Assembly (NCBI RefSeq): GCF_002866825.1
Contig: NZ_PKUS01000002.1
Span: 124,001 to 188,000, forward strand
Direction of reading: 5' to 3'
Origin: Pseudohalioglobus lutimaris
Lineage (GTDB): Bacteria; Pseudomonadota; Gammaproteobacteria; Pseudomonadales; Halieaceae
Length of the DNA stretch: 64,000 nucleotides
Below are positions 1 to 8,563 of this stretch, piece after piece. A program made the position numbers and the translations under genes. Under the pieces are notes generated by a model, which worked only from the letters and a program-made list of their open reading frames with translations, searched no databases and was not told the origin of the DNA. The stretch's first letter is position 1. Each line of letters begins with the position of its first letter.

Positions 1-50
1 GCCGCGGCGACAAACATACAATCACATGGCCCCGCCAACTCCGCCGGGCC

Positions 51-56
51 TATAAT
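51..56 (+). promoter_or_regulatory. -10 box for a possibly leaderless transcript
   Basis: A perfect TATAAT lies only 8 nt before the ATG at 65. Transcription would begin about 7 nt after the box, at or next to the start codon, and no Shine-Dalgarno motif is present between them. No good -35 hexamer is visible. This suggests a leaderless or nearly leaderless mRNA for the DUF3445 gene; it is an inference from spacing only. Confidence 0.45.
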
Positions 57-64
57 ACGTTCCC

Positions 65-928
65 ATGCTCTATGACAATAACCGCCCCCGCTACCTGCCG
101 CATATGGACAACCCCGAGGTTCTGCTGATGGGGCTTTCTCCCATGGAGCCTGGCGCATGGATAGAGACCGATAGCGAAATCCATCGTTATTATCAGCACA
201 AGCTGCAACAGCGCAGACTAAACGCAGAGGCAGTGTACCGGGCGTCGCCGGCATCCCTGCCGGCACAGCACGAGTTGGCGCAACTGCTGCAGAATCACCT
301 GCTCAAGGAACAAAGCGGTAACTACCAACTGGCAAACGGGCAGCTGCACTGCCTGCCAGGCAACTTCACAGCTGACCTGGACGCAGCAGAACCCCTGTGG
401 AATGCCTCTCTTTGGGTCGCCGACGACCTGGTCATCATGGAAAGCGTTGATGACCAGTACACGCTGACTGCAGCAAGCCTGTGCAGCCCCAGCCACTGGA
501 ACCTGGCCGAGAAATTTGGTCGTCCCCTGCGCGAGATTCACGACCCCATACCCGACTTTCACCCGGCGTTGAGCGACAAGATCGATCGTTTTTTTGCGCA
601 CTTGCGGCCCAGTCATCCAGTGGTGCGATTCAACTGGGCGCTGCAAGCTGGTGATGCGCTGAACCAGCTGCCGCACCAGCAACCACGGGTGGAGCGCGAG
701 ACTCCCTTGTTTTATCGCTGTGAGCGCCAGTCATTGCTGCGCCTGCCGGCGACCGGCGCCATCGCCTTTACCATTCGCGTATACCTTCATCGACTGGAGT
801 TGCTGGCGGATATCGAAGGTGCGCTGCCAACCTTGTTTACCGCGATAGAAAGTACGCCCACCGCGCTCTACCAGTACAAGGGTTTCGATGAACTCGCTCC
901 CGCGCTGGAAAAATACCGCCCGGCATGA
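65..928 (+). CDS. DUF3445 haem-dependent oxidative N-demethylase-like protein
   Basis: This 287-residue protein matches the DUF3445 / HDOD alpha-subunit-like family. The recognisable block is the SPSHWNLAEKFGRPL region followed by IHDPIPD (about residues 140-165), then an RFNW motif and a C-terminal RVERETP...RLPATGAIAFTIR block. Characterised family members bind haem and remove methyl groups from amines; the substrate here cannot be read from sequence. The stop overlaps the start of the following TonB receptor in an ATGA, so the two are translationally coupled. No signal peptide is seen, so it is expected in the cytoplasm. Confidence 0.8.
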   Translation: MLYDNNRPRYLPHMDNPEVLLMGLSPMEPGAWIETDSEIHRYYQHKLQQRRLNAEAVYRASPASLPAQHELAQLLQNHLLKEQSGNYQLANGQLHCLPGNFTADLDAAEPLWNASLWVADDLVIMESVDDQYTLTAASLCSPSHWNLAEKFGRPLREIHDPIPDFHPALSDKIDRFFAHLRPSHPVVRFNWALQAGDALNQLPHQQPRVERETPLFYRCERQSLLRLPATGAIAFTIRVYLHRLELLADIEGALPTLFTAIESTPTALYQYKGFDELAPALEKYRPA

Positions 929-2625
929 CACCGCGTCGACACACGATGATATCGCTGTTTGGCTTATCCATGGCGCTGCCGGCCGGCGTGGCACAAGGGC
1001 TGGAAGAACACGTGATTGATGCCAGTCCATCCCCCATACCCCTGTTACAGGCACCGGTCGCCGCGACGGTGTTCAATGCGATCGAGCTGGACCTTTTCGG
1101 TGTCAACACGATCCCAGAATTGGCACTGCGCAGCCCCGCGCTCATTGCCTACGGCCATGACAGCAGCCTGCAGCTGCGTGGTATAGGGAGTGCATTTCCC
1201 CTGTCCGGGGTCGCTCCGGCTGTTGCGCTGTTCAGTGACGGTGTCTACCTGGGCGGATCCGCACAGACCGATGTCGCTAACTTTTTTGACCTCGAACGCG
1301 TGGAAGTTATTCGCGGCCCCAGCGGAGCGCACAATGGCTACAATGCGGTCGGCGGGGCAATCAACCTTTACTCAGCAGCGCCAACGGCAACATGGCAGAG
1401 CAAGGTGGTGGCCGAATTGGGCAGCGACGACTACCGCGCCCTGCAGGGCCTGATTCGTGGCCCCATCACCGACCAGTTCTCCATGTCCGTCGCGGGTTCT
1501 ACCCTGGAGCAGTCGCCATGGGGGGGACAGGGGGCGGGCACCACAGGAGAGCGGGACAACCAATACCTGCGTGGCACTTTCACCTATCACTGGACCAACC
1601 TCTGGTACTCCACATTGCAGGTTATGCGCAGCGACAGCGGCGACAGTGACCTGGAGAGCGCCTATCTACTCAACGAGATTGCACTGGGCGAACAACGCCT
1701 GAAGTATCTGGCCTCCTCGACCCGACGTGACCGGAACCGGGAGAGTGAGTTCGCTGCGCACGAGTTGAGTTGGTATTCGGACTTCGCGGGTCGATTCAAC
1801 TTTGATAACGGCCTCTCCTGGCACCGGCGCGATGATAAGCCCTCCCTGGCGCATGTATCTGAGACGACCGCGCTGTCGGCGTGGACCCGCCTGCACTGGT
1901 CCCTGAGCGCGGCGATGCAGCTACGCGGCGGCCTGCGCTATACCGACGAGGAGAGTAAGGCCAGGCAAACCCGGCGCGATGGCTACTGGGACTGGCACCT
2001 TGGGCTTGATTACGAATGGCGTGGGCAGCTACTTTATGCAACAGCCAACAGTGGTCACGGCAGCGTGGACGCAGAGACCGCGCAGGAGCCCGCTGATAAA
2101 CCGGACACGCTGGCCGCACTTGAACTGGGGCATAAAGGCCAGTACCTGAACAATCGGCTGCAAACGGCGACGGCAGTCTACTACTACGATCTTGACGACC
2201 TGGAGAGCGGACGCGGTCACGCCAGCGGAGTGGAAGCAGAGGCACGCTGGGCATGGAGTCCGCATCTGGAACTGGGTGGCAGCTGGGCCCAGAATAATGG
2301 CGCCCTGCCGGCACCTCGCAACCAGCTGGCCGTGTTCACTGCAGTGCGGTGGCGCTGGGGATGGGTACGCATGGAGGCAGTGCTGGAGTACCTGTACCGG
2401 GACGCATACTGCGTGCAGGAAAATCTGTGCCTGCGATCCGCGAGGCAGTGGGATGGCAGCCTGAGCGCCAGCTACGGTTTATGGCGGATAACCGCCTATG
2501 CAGACAACCTCAGTGACGAACAAACGGCCCGCGATCCACGGACCGCGCCGCAGCAGGAGCTGCCGCGCGCTGTCGACACCAACTCGCCCCGTTCAATAGG
2601 CCTGCGGCTGGTATACCAGCTCTAG
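925..2625 (+). CDS. Short TonB-dependent outer-membrane receptor
   Basis: 566 residues. The N-terminus is a signal peptide (hydrophobic stretch LFGLSMALPAGVAQG). A plug-type domain follows at about residues 45-150, with the LQLRGIG, VALFSDGVYLG, DLERVEVIRGPSGAHNGYNAVGGAINL pattern split over that region. The rest is beta-barrel sequence ending in LVYQL. Most family members have 650-900 residues, so several barrel strands or loops must be short. I see no clear TonB box. It overlaps the DUF3445 gene by 4 nt (ATGA), which suggests that uptake and intracellular processing of one compound are linked; the ligand is unknown. Confidence 0.85.
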   Translation: MTPRRHTMISLFGLSMALPAGVAQGLEEHVIDASPSPIPLLQAPVAATVFNAIELDLFGVNTIPELALRSPALIAYGHDSSLQLRGIGSAFPLSGVAPAVALFSDGVYLGGSAQTDVANFFDLERVEVIRGPSGAHNGYNAVGGAINLYSAAPTATWQSKVVAELGSDDYRALQGLIRGPITDQFSMSVAGSTLEQSPWGGQGAGTTGERDNQYLRGTFTYHWTNLWYSTLQVMRSDSGDSDLESAYLLNEIALGEQRLKYLASSTRRDRNRESEFAAHELSWYSDFAGRFNFDNGLSWHRRDDKPSLAHVSETTALSAWTRLHWSLSAAMQLRGGLRYTDEESKARQTRRDGYWDWHLGLDYEWRGQLLYATANSGHGSVDAETAQEPADKPDTLAALELGHKGQYLNNRLQTATAVYYYDLDDLESGRGHASGVEAEARWAWSPHLELGGSWAQNNGALPAPRNQLAVFTAVRWRWGWVRMEAVLEYLYRDAYCVQENLCLRSARQWDGSLSASYGLWRITAYADNLSDEQTARDPRTAPQQELPRAVDTNSPRSIGLRLVYQL

Positions 2626-2635
2626 CAGGACACGT

Positions 2636-3406
2636 TCAGGAGCAGGGCATGCCCGGGTTACGCATGCCCGCGAACCAACCGCCGTCGGCGACAAACTCGG
2701 TACCGGTGCTGTAGCTGGCCTCGTCGGTGGCCAGAAACAAGGTCACATTGGCTACCTCTTCCGGCTGCCCGACACGCGGTATCGGGAAGTTCTTGTATAC
2801 AGACTTGTTCATGTCCTCTTCAGACAACACGCCTTTACCACCCATTTCGGTAAATATGCCACCGGGATGCACGCTGTTGACACGGATCCCGTACTGCCCC
2901 AGCTCAATGGCGGCAGAGCGGGTGAGACCACGCAGGGCCCACTTGGTTGACGAATAGGCACTGAGCCCGGCGGAGGAATGCAAGCCGTCAATTGATGACA
3001 CGTTGATGATAGAGCCACTCCCCGCCGCCTTCATCGGGTTGATGACAGTGCGAATCCCCATGAAGGCACTGAGCTGGTTGACCTTGACTACCCGCAAGTA
3101 ATCCTCAGGCGTGGTGTCCAGAATTGACGCCATGTGCAGGATTCCGGCGTTGTTTACCAGTACATTCAGCGGCCCCAGCGCCTCGGCCGCGGCGACCGCG
3201 GCGTCCCAGTCTTCCTGGACCGTGACATCGAGGTTACAGAACACCGCTGCCTCACCCAGTTCGTCGGCCAATGCCTGGCCTTGCTCCACAAGAATATCGC
3301 CTATCACCACCCTGGCGCCGTGCTCCACAAACAGGCGTACGGTTGCCTCGCCCATTCCCCGGGCTCCGCCGGTTACGATTGCCACCTTACCTGCAAGACG
3401 CTGCAT
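2636..3406 (-). CDS. SDR oxidoreductase, 3-alpha(20-beta)-hydroxysteroid dehydrogenase-like
   Basis: A classical short-chain dehydrogenase of 256 residues. It has the cofactor motif TGGARGMG near the N-terminus, the NNAG motif, the catalytic Ser in INVSSIDG and YSSTK. The sequence around VNSVHPGGIFT and the ITGGARG-type start resemble bacterial 3-alpha(20-beta)-hydroxysteroid dehydrogenases; substrate specificity is inferred. I chose the ATG at 3406, which has GGAG 9 nt upstream. An in-frame ATG five codons earlier lacks a ribosome site. It is convergent with the TonB receptor gene, with 10 bp between. Confidence 0.85.
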   Translation of the reverse strand: MQRLAGKVAIVTGGARGMGEATVRLFVEHGARVVIGDILVEQGQALADELGEAAVFCNLDVTVQEDWDAAVAAAEALGPLNVLVNNAGILHMASILDTTPEDYLRVVKVNQLSAFMGIRTVINPMKAAGSGSIINVSSIDGLHSSAGLSAYSSTKWALRGLTRSAAIELGQYGIRVNSVHPGGIFTEMGGKGVLSEEDMNKSVYKNFPIPRVGQPEEVANVTLFLATDEASYSTGTEFVADGGWFAGMRNPGMPCS

Positions 3407-3591
3407 TGTTGTCTTCTCCATTCACGATTAAGCGACTCAGTATAAAGGCGAGGCCCCCGCGATCCGGTCCAACAGATTGCACCAACCGAGAATCCACTCG
3501 CATCGGCTTCCGGGCGCTTATCGTATGCTAGTGAATTTAATGTGGGCCCGGCGTATGGTATCTACCGGATTCCAGCACAGGAAATGCCCCT

Positions 3592-5328
3592 ATGTACGAC
3601 CTGCTTATTCGTAATGCGCAAATTGTAGACGGTACCGGTCGCCCTGCTTTTCAAGGCGATCTCGCCGTAACGGATGGCAAGATTGCCGCCGTGGGCACCG
3701 TCAGCGGTGAAGCTGGAAGAGAGATTGATGCCGGCGGGAATCTGCTGACCCCTGGCTGGGTAGACGTTCATTCACACATGGACGGCCAATGCACCTGGGA
3801 CCCCACCTGCAGCCCGGCCGCAAACCACGGCATCACCACACTCATCATGGGAAATTGCGGCGTGGGCTTTGCGCCCTGTGAACCCAGCGACGCGGCCCAT
3901 GACCGGCTGATCTCGGTGATGGAAGACGTAGAGGACATCCCCGGTTCCGCACTCCATGAGGGGGTCAGCTGGGACTGGGAATCGTTCCCCGAGTACCTCG
4001 ATGCCGTGGAGAAATTCCCCCGGGCCATCGACGTGGGCGCCCAGGTGCCACACTGCGCGGTGCGCACTTACGTGATGGGCGACCGCGGCACCAACAACGA
4101 AAAAGCCAGCGCAGATGACATCAGCAAAATGGCGGACATCGTGCGCGAGGGTATTCAGGCCGGCGCGCTGGGTTTCACTACCTCTCGCACAGAGCTGCAT
4201 ACCACGCGGGAAGACCAGGCCATGCCCGGCACTTATGCAGACGAGGACGAATTGCTGGGCATCGGTAAGGTAATCGGCGAAATGGATGGTAAAGCCATCT
4301 ACGGCGTGGTCTCGGACTGGAACAACTGGGAAGAGGAAATGGACTGGATGAAGCGCCTCTCCATTGCCAACGACTGCCAGATCAATTTTGTGCTGTTTTT
4401 CCGCGAGGAATCTGACTGGCCGCGCGTGCAGGCGCAGCTGGCATACGTACGCGAGGCCGCCAGGGAGGGTGCAAAACTGATCCCGCATGTAGGCGCCAGG
4501 CCCGTTAACCTGCTGCTGTCCTGGGACGGCACCATCAACCCGTTCAGCTTTCACAGCAACTACGCAGCCCTGTCGATAATGCCGTACGCAGAGCGGCTGG
4601 CAGAACTGCGCAAGCCCGAGGTGCGCGCAGCGATCATCGCTGAAGAGCTGCCGCTGATGGGTGATGAATTCATGGATACCATTATCGGTGGCTATGACAA
4701 GCTCTATGAACTGGGTAGCCCGCCAAACTATGAGCCCGCTCCGGAAGACAGCATCGCCGCCAGGGCGGCCGCGGCAGGGGTGTCACCACAGGAACTTTGC
4801 TACGACCTGATGATGGAGCGCGATGGCAAGAACGTCATCTACTTCCCCTGTTTTGGCTATGGTGCCGGCAACCTCAGTCGCCAGGTGGAACTGCTGGAGG
4901 ATGAAAACACTGTTATATCACTGGCTGATACCGGCGCCCACTGCGGCGTCCTCTGCGATGCCAGCGTACCCACGCAAATGCTCTCTTACTACGTGCGTGA
5001 CCGCCAGCGTGGTCCTCGCTTCGGACTGGAAGAAACCGTGAAGATGCAAACCCTCGATACTGCTCGCTGCGTTGGCCTGGAAGACCGCGGCACGCTGGAA
5101 GTCGGGATGAAGGCGGATCTCAATATTATCGACTTCGAGGCATTGCAGCTGGAGGCACCGGAAATCATCTTCGACCTGCCCGCCGATGGAAGGCGAATGT
5201 TCCAGGGGGCGAAAGGCTACATTGCCACTATCGTCAGCGGTGAGGTGATCATGGAGAACGGACGCTACACCGGCGCGGTGCCTGGTACCCTGATTCGCGG
5301 CACACAGTCAGCGCCGGCCGCCGCCTGA
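3592..5328 (+). CDS. N-acyl-D-amino-acid deacylase-like amidohydrolase
   Basis: 578 residues of the amidohydrolase superfamily, D-aminoacylase branch. Visible features are the N-terminal beta-sandwich start ([13 protein letters not shown]), the metal-binding VDVHSHMDG (HxH, about residue 60), the family motif [12 protein letters not shown] and a C-terminal DTGAHCGVL. The end has the usual ADLNIIDFE sandwich return. It hydrolyses an N-acyl amide or related cyclic amide; the exact substrate is not evident. The ribosome site AGGAAA precedes the ATG. Transcription ends at the strong hairpin at 5374-5408, directly before an inserted inverted-repeat element. Confidence 0.85.
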   Translation: MYDLLIRNAQIVDGTGRPAFQGDLAVTDGKIAAVGTVSGEAGREIDAGGNLLTPGWVDVHSHMDGQCTWDPTCSPAANHGITTLIMGNCGVGFAPCEPSDAAHDRLISVMEDVEDIPGSALHEGVSWDWESFPEYLDAVEKFPRAIDVGAQVPHCAVRTYVMGDRGTNNEKASADDISKMADIVREGIQAGALGFTTSRTELHTTREDQAMPGTYADEDELLGIGKVIGEMDGKAIYGVVSDWNNWEEEMDWMKRLSIANDCQINFVLFFREESDWPRVQAQLAYVREAAREGAKLIPHVGARPVNLLLSWDGTINPFSFHSNYAALSIMPYAERLAELRKPEVRAAIIAEELPLMGDEFMDTIIGGYDKLYELGSPPNYEPAPEDSIAARAAAAGVSPQELCYDLMMERDGKNVIYFPCFGYGAGNLSRQVELLEDENTVISLADTGAHCGVLCDASVPTQMLSYYVRDRQRGPRFGLEETVKMQTLDTARCVGLEDRGTLEVGMKADLNIIDFEALQLEAPEIIFDLPADGRRMFQGAKGYIATIVSGEVIMENGRYTGAVPGTLIRGTQSAPAAA

Positions 5329-5373
5329 GACAGTCATACTGGCAAGCCTTGCGCTTTGAGTTCTGGCGCCAAC

Positions 5374-5408
5374 AAAAAAGGGGCCCCTGAAAGAGAGGGC
5401 CCCTTTTT
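5374..5408 (+). terminator. Rho-independent terminator of the amidohydrolase gene
   Basis: A 12-bp stem (AAAAAGGGGCCC pairing with GGGCCCCTTTTT) has a loop of about 10 nt and a T-run at 5404-5408. The A-run on the other side makes it potentially bidirectional. The 8 bp that follow the stem, TTTTATAA at 5405-5412, recur at 5608-5615 on the far side of the element. Confidence 0.9.
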
Positions 5409-5412
5409 ATAA

Positions 5413-5607
5413 GGCTCTTCGCAGATTAGCGGGGTTGCTTAGTTGATAGACACTTTCCAGCTGAGCGGCCACCACGAATGGGGCAAGCCTTCCAAGGGCG
5501 TGGACGTTTGTTTTCAACCGAGGAAGGCTTACCCCATTCGTGGTGTCCGCTTTGTTTGAATGCCTCATCGTTTGAATGCCTCATTTCCCGCTAATGTGCG
5601 ATGAACC
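5413..5607. mobile_element. MITE-like inverted-repeat element, copy 1
   Basis: A 195-bp non-coding element. Its left end is GGCTCTTCGCAGATTAGCGG (5413-5432). The right end at 5588-5607 is the inverted copy with three differences. Inside is a second inverted repeat (5470-5493 with 5522-5545, 24 bp, one mismatch) around a 28-nt loop, and a TTTGAATGCCTCAT direct repeat near the right end. It is flanked by 8-bp direct repeats TTTTATAA (5405-5412, 5608-5615), as a transposition event would leave. A near-identical copy lies at 41100-41291. No transposase is encoded. The GGCTCTTC ends and 8-bp A/T-rich duplication resemble ISL3-family elements, which is an inference from memory. Confidence 0.85.
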
Positions 5608-5629
5608 TTTTATAAGCCTGTTACCGCAA

Positions 5630-6784
5630 TCAGTCCTGTTCTGACTGCCAGTCCGGCGAATCGTCCAGCATTAACGAAATCCACTCCATCAGTGGTACAC
5701 CGCCCGCGGTGCGATCCGGCTCAGCCTGCAGGAAGGTGTGGCCCACGCCAACAGGAATCCAGTACTTGCTGCGCTCGGGGTGAGCGTCTTCCAGCTGCTG
5801 CATCTCAGGGTATAGCGCCTCTTTCCACGCGTCGAAGCCGATCATCAGGAACGCCAGCGCAAAGGTAGGATCATCACTGTGGCTGAGCATGCCGCGGCGG
5901 ACGTCCGGATCCTGGTCCATCTGCCAGACATGATAGTCGCTGAGGTGGCCGTCTTCAGCAATACATTCCGGGCAACTCTCGGGGATGAAGGCGCGCGAGT
6001 TCCAGTCATCGAACAACAGCTCCAGATACTCTGGCTGATCAGGGCGCGCTACACCGACGCCGGCATCGTTTACCACGTCAATGCGTACGCCGGGATACTG
6101 AAAGCGCACCAGGGGCAGCGCCTGGGTAGTACCCAGGCCACCGGCACTGGAACCCATCAAAACAATGCGACGGGGGTTGGGAAAGTTGGTCAGAGTCACA
6201 TCCAGGCCCGCCGACAGGTTGTGCAAACCGCGCTGGAAGCGGTCTGCCTGGCCATCACCATCCGTGTCGTAATCAATGTCACTACCAAAGATACCGCCGT
6301 CGCAGTAATTGAAGTAGGCAACGTTATAATCTTTTACCGGGTTGTCCTGGCGATCCGGGTCCAGTATGCCGCTCTGGGGGATGCCCGGATCCGCATTGGG
6401 TGTCGCGGCGCACAGCTCAGACCAGCACGCACCGCCGCCCTCCAGGAAGATAAGCAGGTCTTCGGATCCCGCGTCCAGCGTGGACATGACGTACTCGGAG
6501 CCGTCCAGGCAGAGCGGCCCATCGCCCGCACCGAAAGTGTGATCGAGAATACTGCTGTTGTCGGGGTTTTCTTCTGACAACATAGGCGTGTATTCACCAA
6601 TGTAGCGATTGATACCCTGGTCAAAGAGTTCCTGGAACGGCAATGGCTCCGGCTCTGGCGGCTGCCTGGGGCGGTCGCTGCTGTCAGAACACCCGGCCAG
6701 CAGGCCAAGGCTGAGCAAGCTGGCGACAAACAGTCCCCTGCCATGCAGAGGGCGATGAGAGTTGAGGGCGTGGTTCTTCTTCAT
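5630..6784 (-). CDS. Pectin acetylesterase / Notum-like lipoprotein esterase
   Basis: 384 residues. The N-terminus is a lipoprotein signal with lipobox LLAGC, followed by SDSSDRP and a proline-rich linker. The enzyme part has the oxyanion segment EGGGACWSE, FNYCDGG, the nucleophile motif GSSAGG, and a late GVGHTF histidine. This is the serine-hydrolase pattern of the pectinacetylesterase/Notum family, so it should deacylate a glycan or lipid-modified substrate at the cell envelope. I start at the ATG at 6784, preceded by AGGAAAAGACT; a longer reading adds 31 residues ahead of the signal peptide. It converges on the inverted-repeat element. The CSDSSDR start is shared with two other lipoproteins in the window. 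Confidence 0.75.
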   Translation of the reverse strand: MKKNHALNSHRPLHGRGLFVASLLSLGLLAGCSDSSDRPRQPPEPEPLPFQELFDQGINRYIGEYTPMLSEENPDNSSILDHTFGAGDGPLCLDGSEYVMSTLDAGSEDLLIFLEGGGACWSELCAATPNADPGIPQSGILDPDRQDNPVKDYNVAYFNYCDGGIFGSDIDYDTDGDGQADRFQRGLHNLSAGLDVTLTNFPNPRRIVLMGSSAGGLGTTQALPLVRFQYPGVRIDVVNDAGVGVARPDQPEYLELLFDDWNSRAFIPESCPECIAEDGHLSDYHVWQMDQDPDVRRGMLSHSDDPTFALAFLMIGFDAWKEALYPEMQQLEDAHPERSKYWIPVGVGHTFLQAEPDRTAGGVPLMEWISLMLDDSPDWQSEQD

Positions 6785-7026
6785 AGTCTTTTCCTGGCGC
6801 CGGGGTCGGCCATCCTGTTGCGTTCTTATTAGTGTCAAAGCCATGAGCAGTCTGCACTTATACACTACGCATTTCAATGCATTCCGGATCGTCTCAACGG
6901 CTCAGACCTGTCACCTTGCGGTCAGCCTGTTCACTTAAAGCCGGGATGTCAGTACGCAAATGCGATTCAAAATGGCTTGCTGCTTACCGCCATCAATGCA
7001 ATAGCCCTGATGGGCAATCGTTCACC

Positions 7027-8430
7027 TCAGTAAACGATACTCTGGCCGCGGGCAGGAACCTCGACCGCGAGGCCCTGCTCCTCCCAGAGCTTTTCTCGCA
7101 ACACATCCTGGGCCCGCGGTTCACCGTGCACCAGCACGGCACGAGGCTGCGGTTGGAAGCTGGCCATCCAGCTCAGTAACCCTCCCTGGCCGGCGTGAGC
7201 AGACAGGCCACTGAGGGTCTCAATCTGGCATTTGATAACGTAGTCTTCGTCAAAAAGCTTCACTCGCTTCGCGCCATCGACCAGAATCCGCCCCAGCGTG
7301 CCCTGGGCCTGGTAACCGGTAAAAACAATAGTGTTGCGATCATCCCAGATACGCTGCTTGAAGTGATGGCGAATACGGCCGCCTGTGCACATGCCACTGC
7401 CGGCAATGATGATCGCCCCACCCTTGATGCGGTTAATCGCCATGGACTCTTCAGTGCTAATGGCCAGGTTCAGCGTCGGTAAAAACGTTTCCAGGGAACT
7501 TCTATGGGCCTCGCTCAGCTGGCGAACTTCGTCGCTATCAAGCAGCTCCAGCCAGCGGTCATATACCCGGGTCACCGCGATGGCCATGGGGCTGTCCAGA
7601 AACACCTGCCAGTTGTCCAGTTCGCCCTGTTGATGCAGGCAACCGAGATGGAAGAGGACGTCCTGCGTGCGCCCTACCGCGAAGGCGGGAATCATCACGC
7701 TGCCACCGCGGCGCCAGGTCTCACTGAGAATATCCCGCAGCTGATGCAGGGAGCTTTCTTCATCCCGGTGCTCACGGTCGCCGTAGGTGCTTTCCATCAG
7801 CACTACGTCAGCCTTCTTCAGCAACGTCGGTTCATTCATCAGCACTGAGTCACGCTTGCCCAGGTCACCAGAAAATACCAGTGTCTTCTGCTGTGACTGC
7901 TCGTTGACGATAACTTCAACGATAGAGGAGCCGAGAATATGTCCGGCGTCATGGAAAACCACCACCCCCGCCGGCCCAAGGTCCACACGCTCCCCGAAGG
8001 CATGCCCCCGGCACAGCCCGAGCACACCTTCTACATCATCCATGTCGAACACGGCTTCGATCTCGGGTCGCCCACGGCGCGCGTTGCGTATATTGGTGCG
8101 CTCCAGATCACGAAGGTAAAGCCCTACGGAATCGTGCAGCATGACATCCAACAGTTCGGCGGTAGCCCGGGTGCAAACGATGTCCCCCCTGAAGCCCTCA
8201 TGATACAGCTTCGGCAGCATTCCGCAGTGGTCAAGGTGCGCGTGCGATAACAACACCGCGTCAATGCTGACCGGATCGAATGCGAAGGTCTCGTCCTGAA
8301 TACGCTCCACTGCATCGCCGCCCTGGTGCATACCGCAATCCAGCAGCACCCTGCCGATCGCAGGCGACTCCAACAGGTGACACGATCCAGTGACTTCCTG
8401 GGCAGCACCGAGAAAGGTAATAGTTGCCAT
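7027..8430 (-). CDS. Metallo-beta-lactamase / beta-CASP RNA-processing nuclease
   Basis: 467 residues. The metallo-beta-lactamase zinc motif is LSHAHLDHCG, about residue 55. It is followed by the HDAGHILGS motif and the beta-CASP region (MIPAFAVGRTQDVLFHL; DSPMAI; GSGMCTGGRI). The C-terminal RNA-specificity part contains SAHAGQGGL and VLVHGEPRAQ. It is probably a cytoplasmic exo- or endoribonuclease. I start at the ATG at 8430 with GGAG 8 nt upstream; a longer frame would add 60 unlike residues. It stands alone, with a leader of about 130 bp that contains an FNR-like palindrome. Confidence 0.88.
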   Translation of the reverse strand: MATITFLGAAQEVTGSCHLLESPAIGRVLLDCGMHQGGDAVERIQDETFAFDPVSIDAVLLSHAHLDHCGMLPKLYHEGFRGDIVCTRATAELLDVMLHDSVGLYLRDLERTNIRNARRGRPEIEAVFDMDDVEGVLGLCRGHAFGERVDLGPAGVVVFHDAGHILGSSIVEVIVNEQSQQKTLVFSGDLGKRDSVLMNEPTLLKKADVVLMESTYGDREHRDEESSLHQLRDILSETWRRGGSVMIPAFAVGRTQDVLFHLGCLHQQGELDNWQVFLDSPMAIAVTRVYDRWLELLDSDEVRQLSEAHRSSLETFLPTLNLAISTEESMAINRIKGGAIIIAGSGMCTGGRIRHHFKQRIWDDRNTIVFTGYQAQGTLGRILVDGAKRVKLFDEDYVIKCQIETLSGLSAHAGQGGLLSWMASFQPQPRAVLVHGEPRAQDVLREKLWEEQGLAVEVPARGQSIVY

Positions 8431-8515
8431 AGGGTTCTCCGCCTGATGATTTACCTTCACCGTAGCAACGCCCGCTGGGCGCCGCAATAAGCAACGCCGC
8501 TGATCTCTCGCGGAC

Positions 8516-8529
8516 ATGATCCTGATCAT
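8516..8529 (-). promoter_or_regulatory. FNR/ANR-like palindrome upstream of the beta-CASP nuclease
   Basis: ATGATCCTGATCAT is a perfect palindrome with the TGAT-N4-ATCA core of FNR/ANR sites, differing from the consensus only in its outermost bases. It is 86 bp before the nuclease start and inside the non-coding leader. No FNR gene is in the window, so function is a guess. Confidence 0.3.
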
Positions 8530-8563
8530 CCAGGGCTTATAAATCGCTGGTGGGAGTTGCGCC

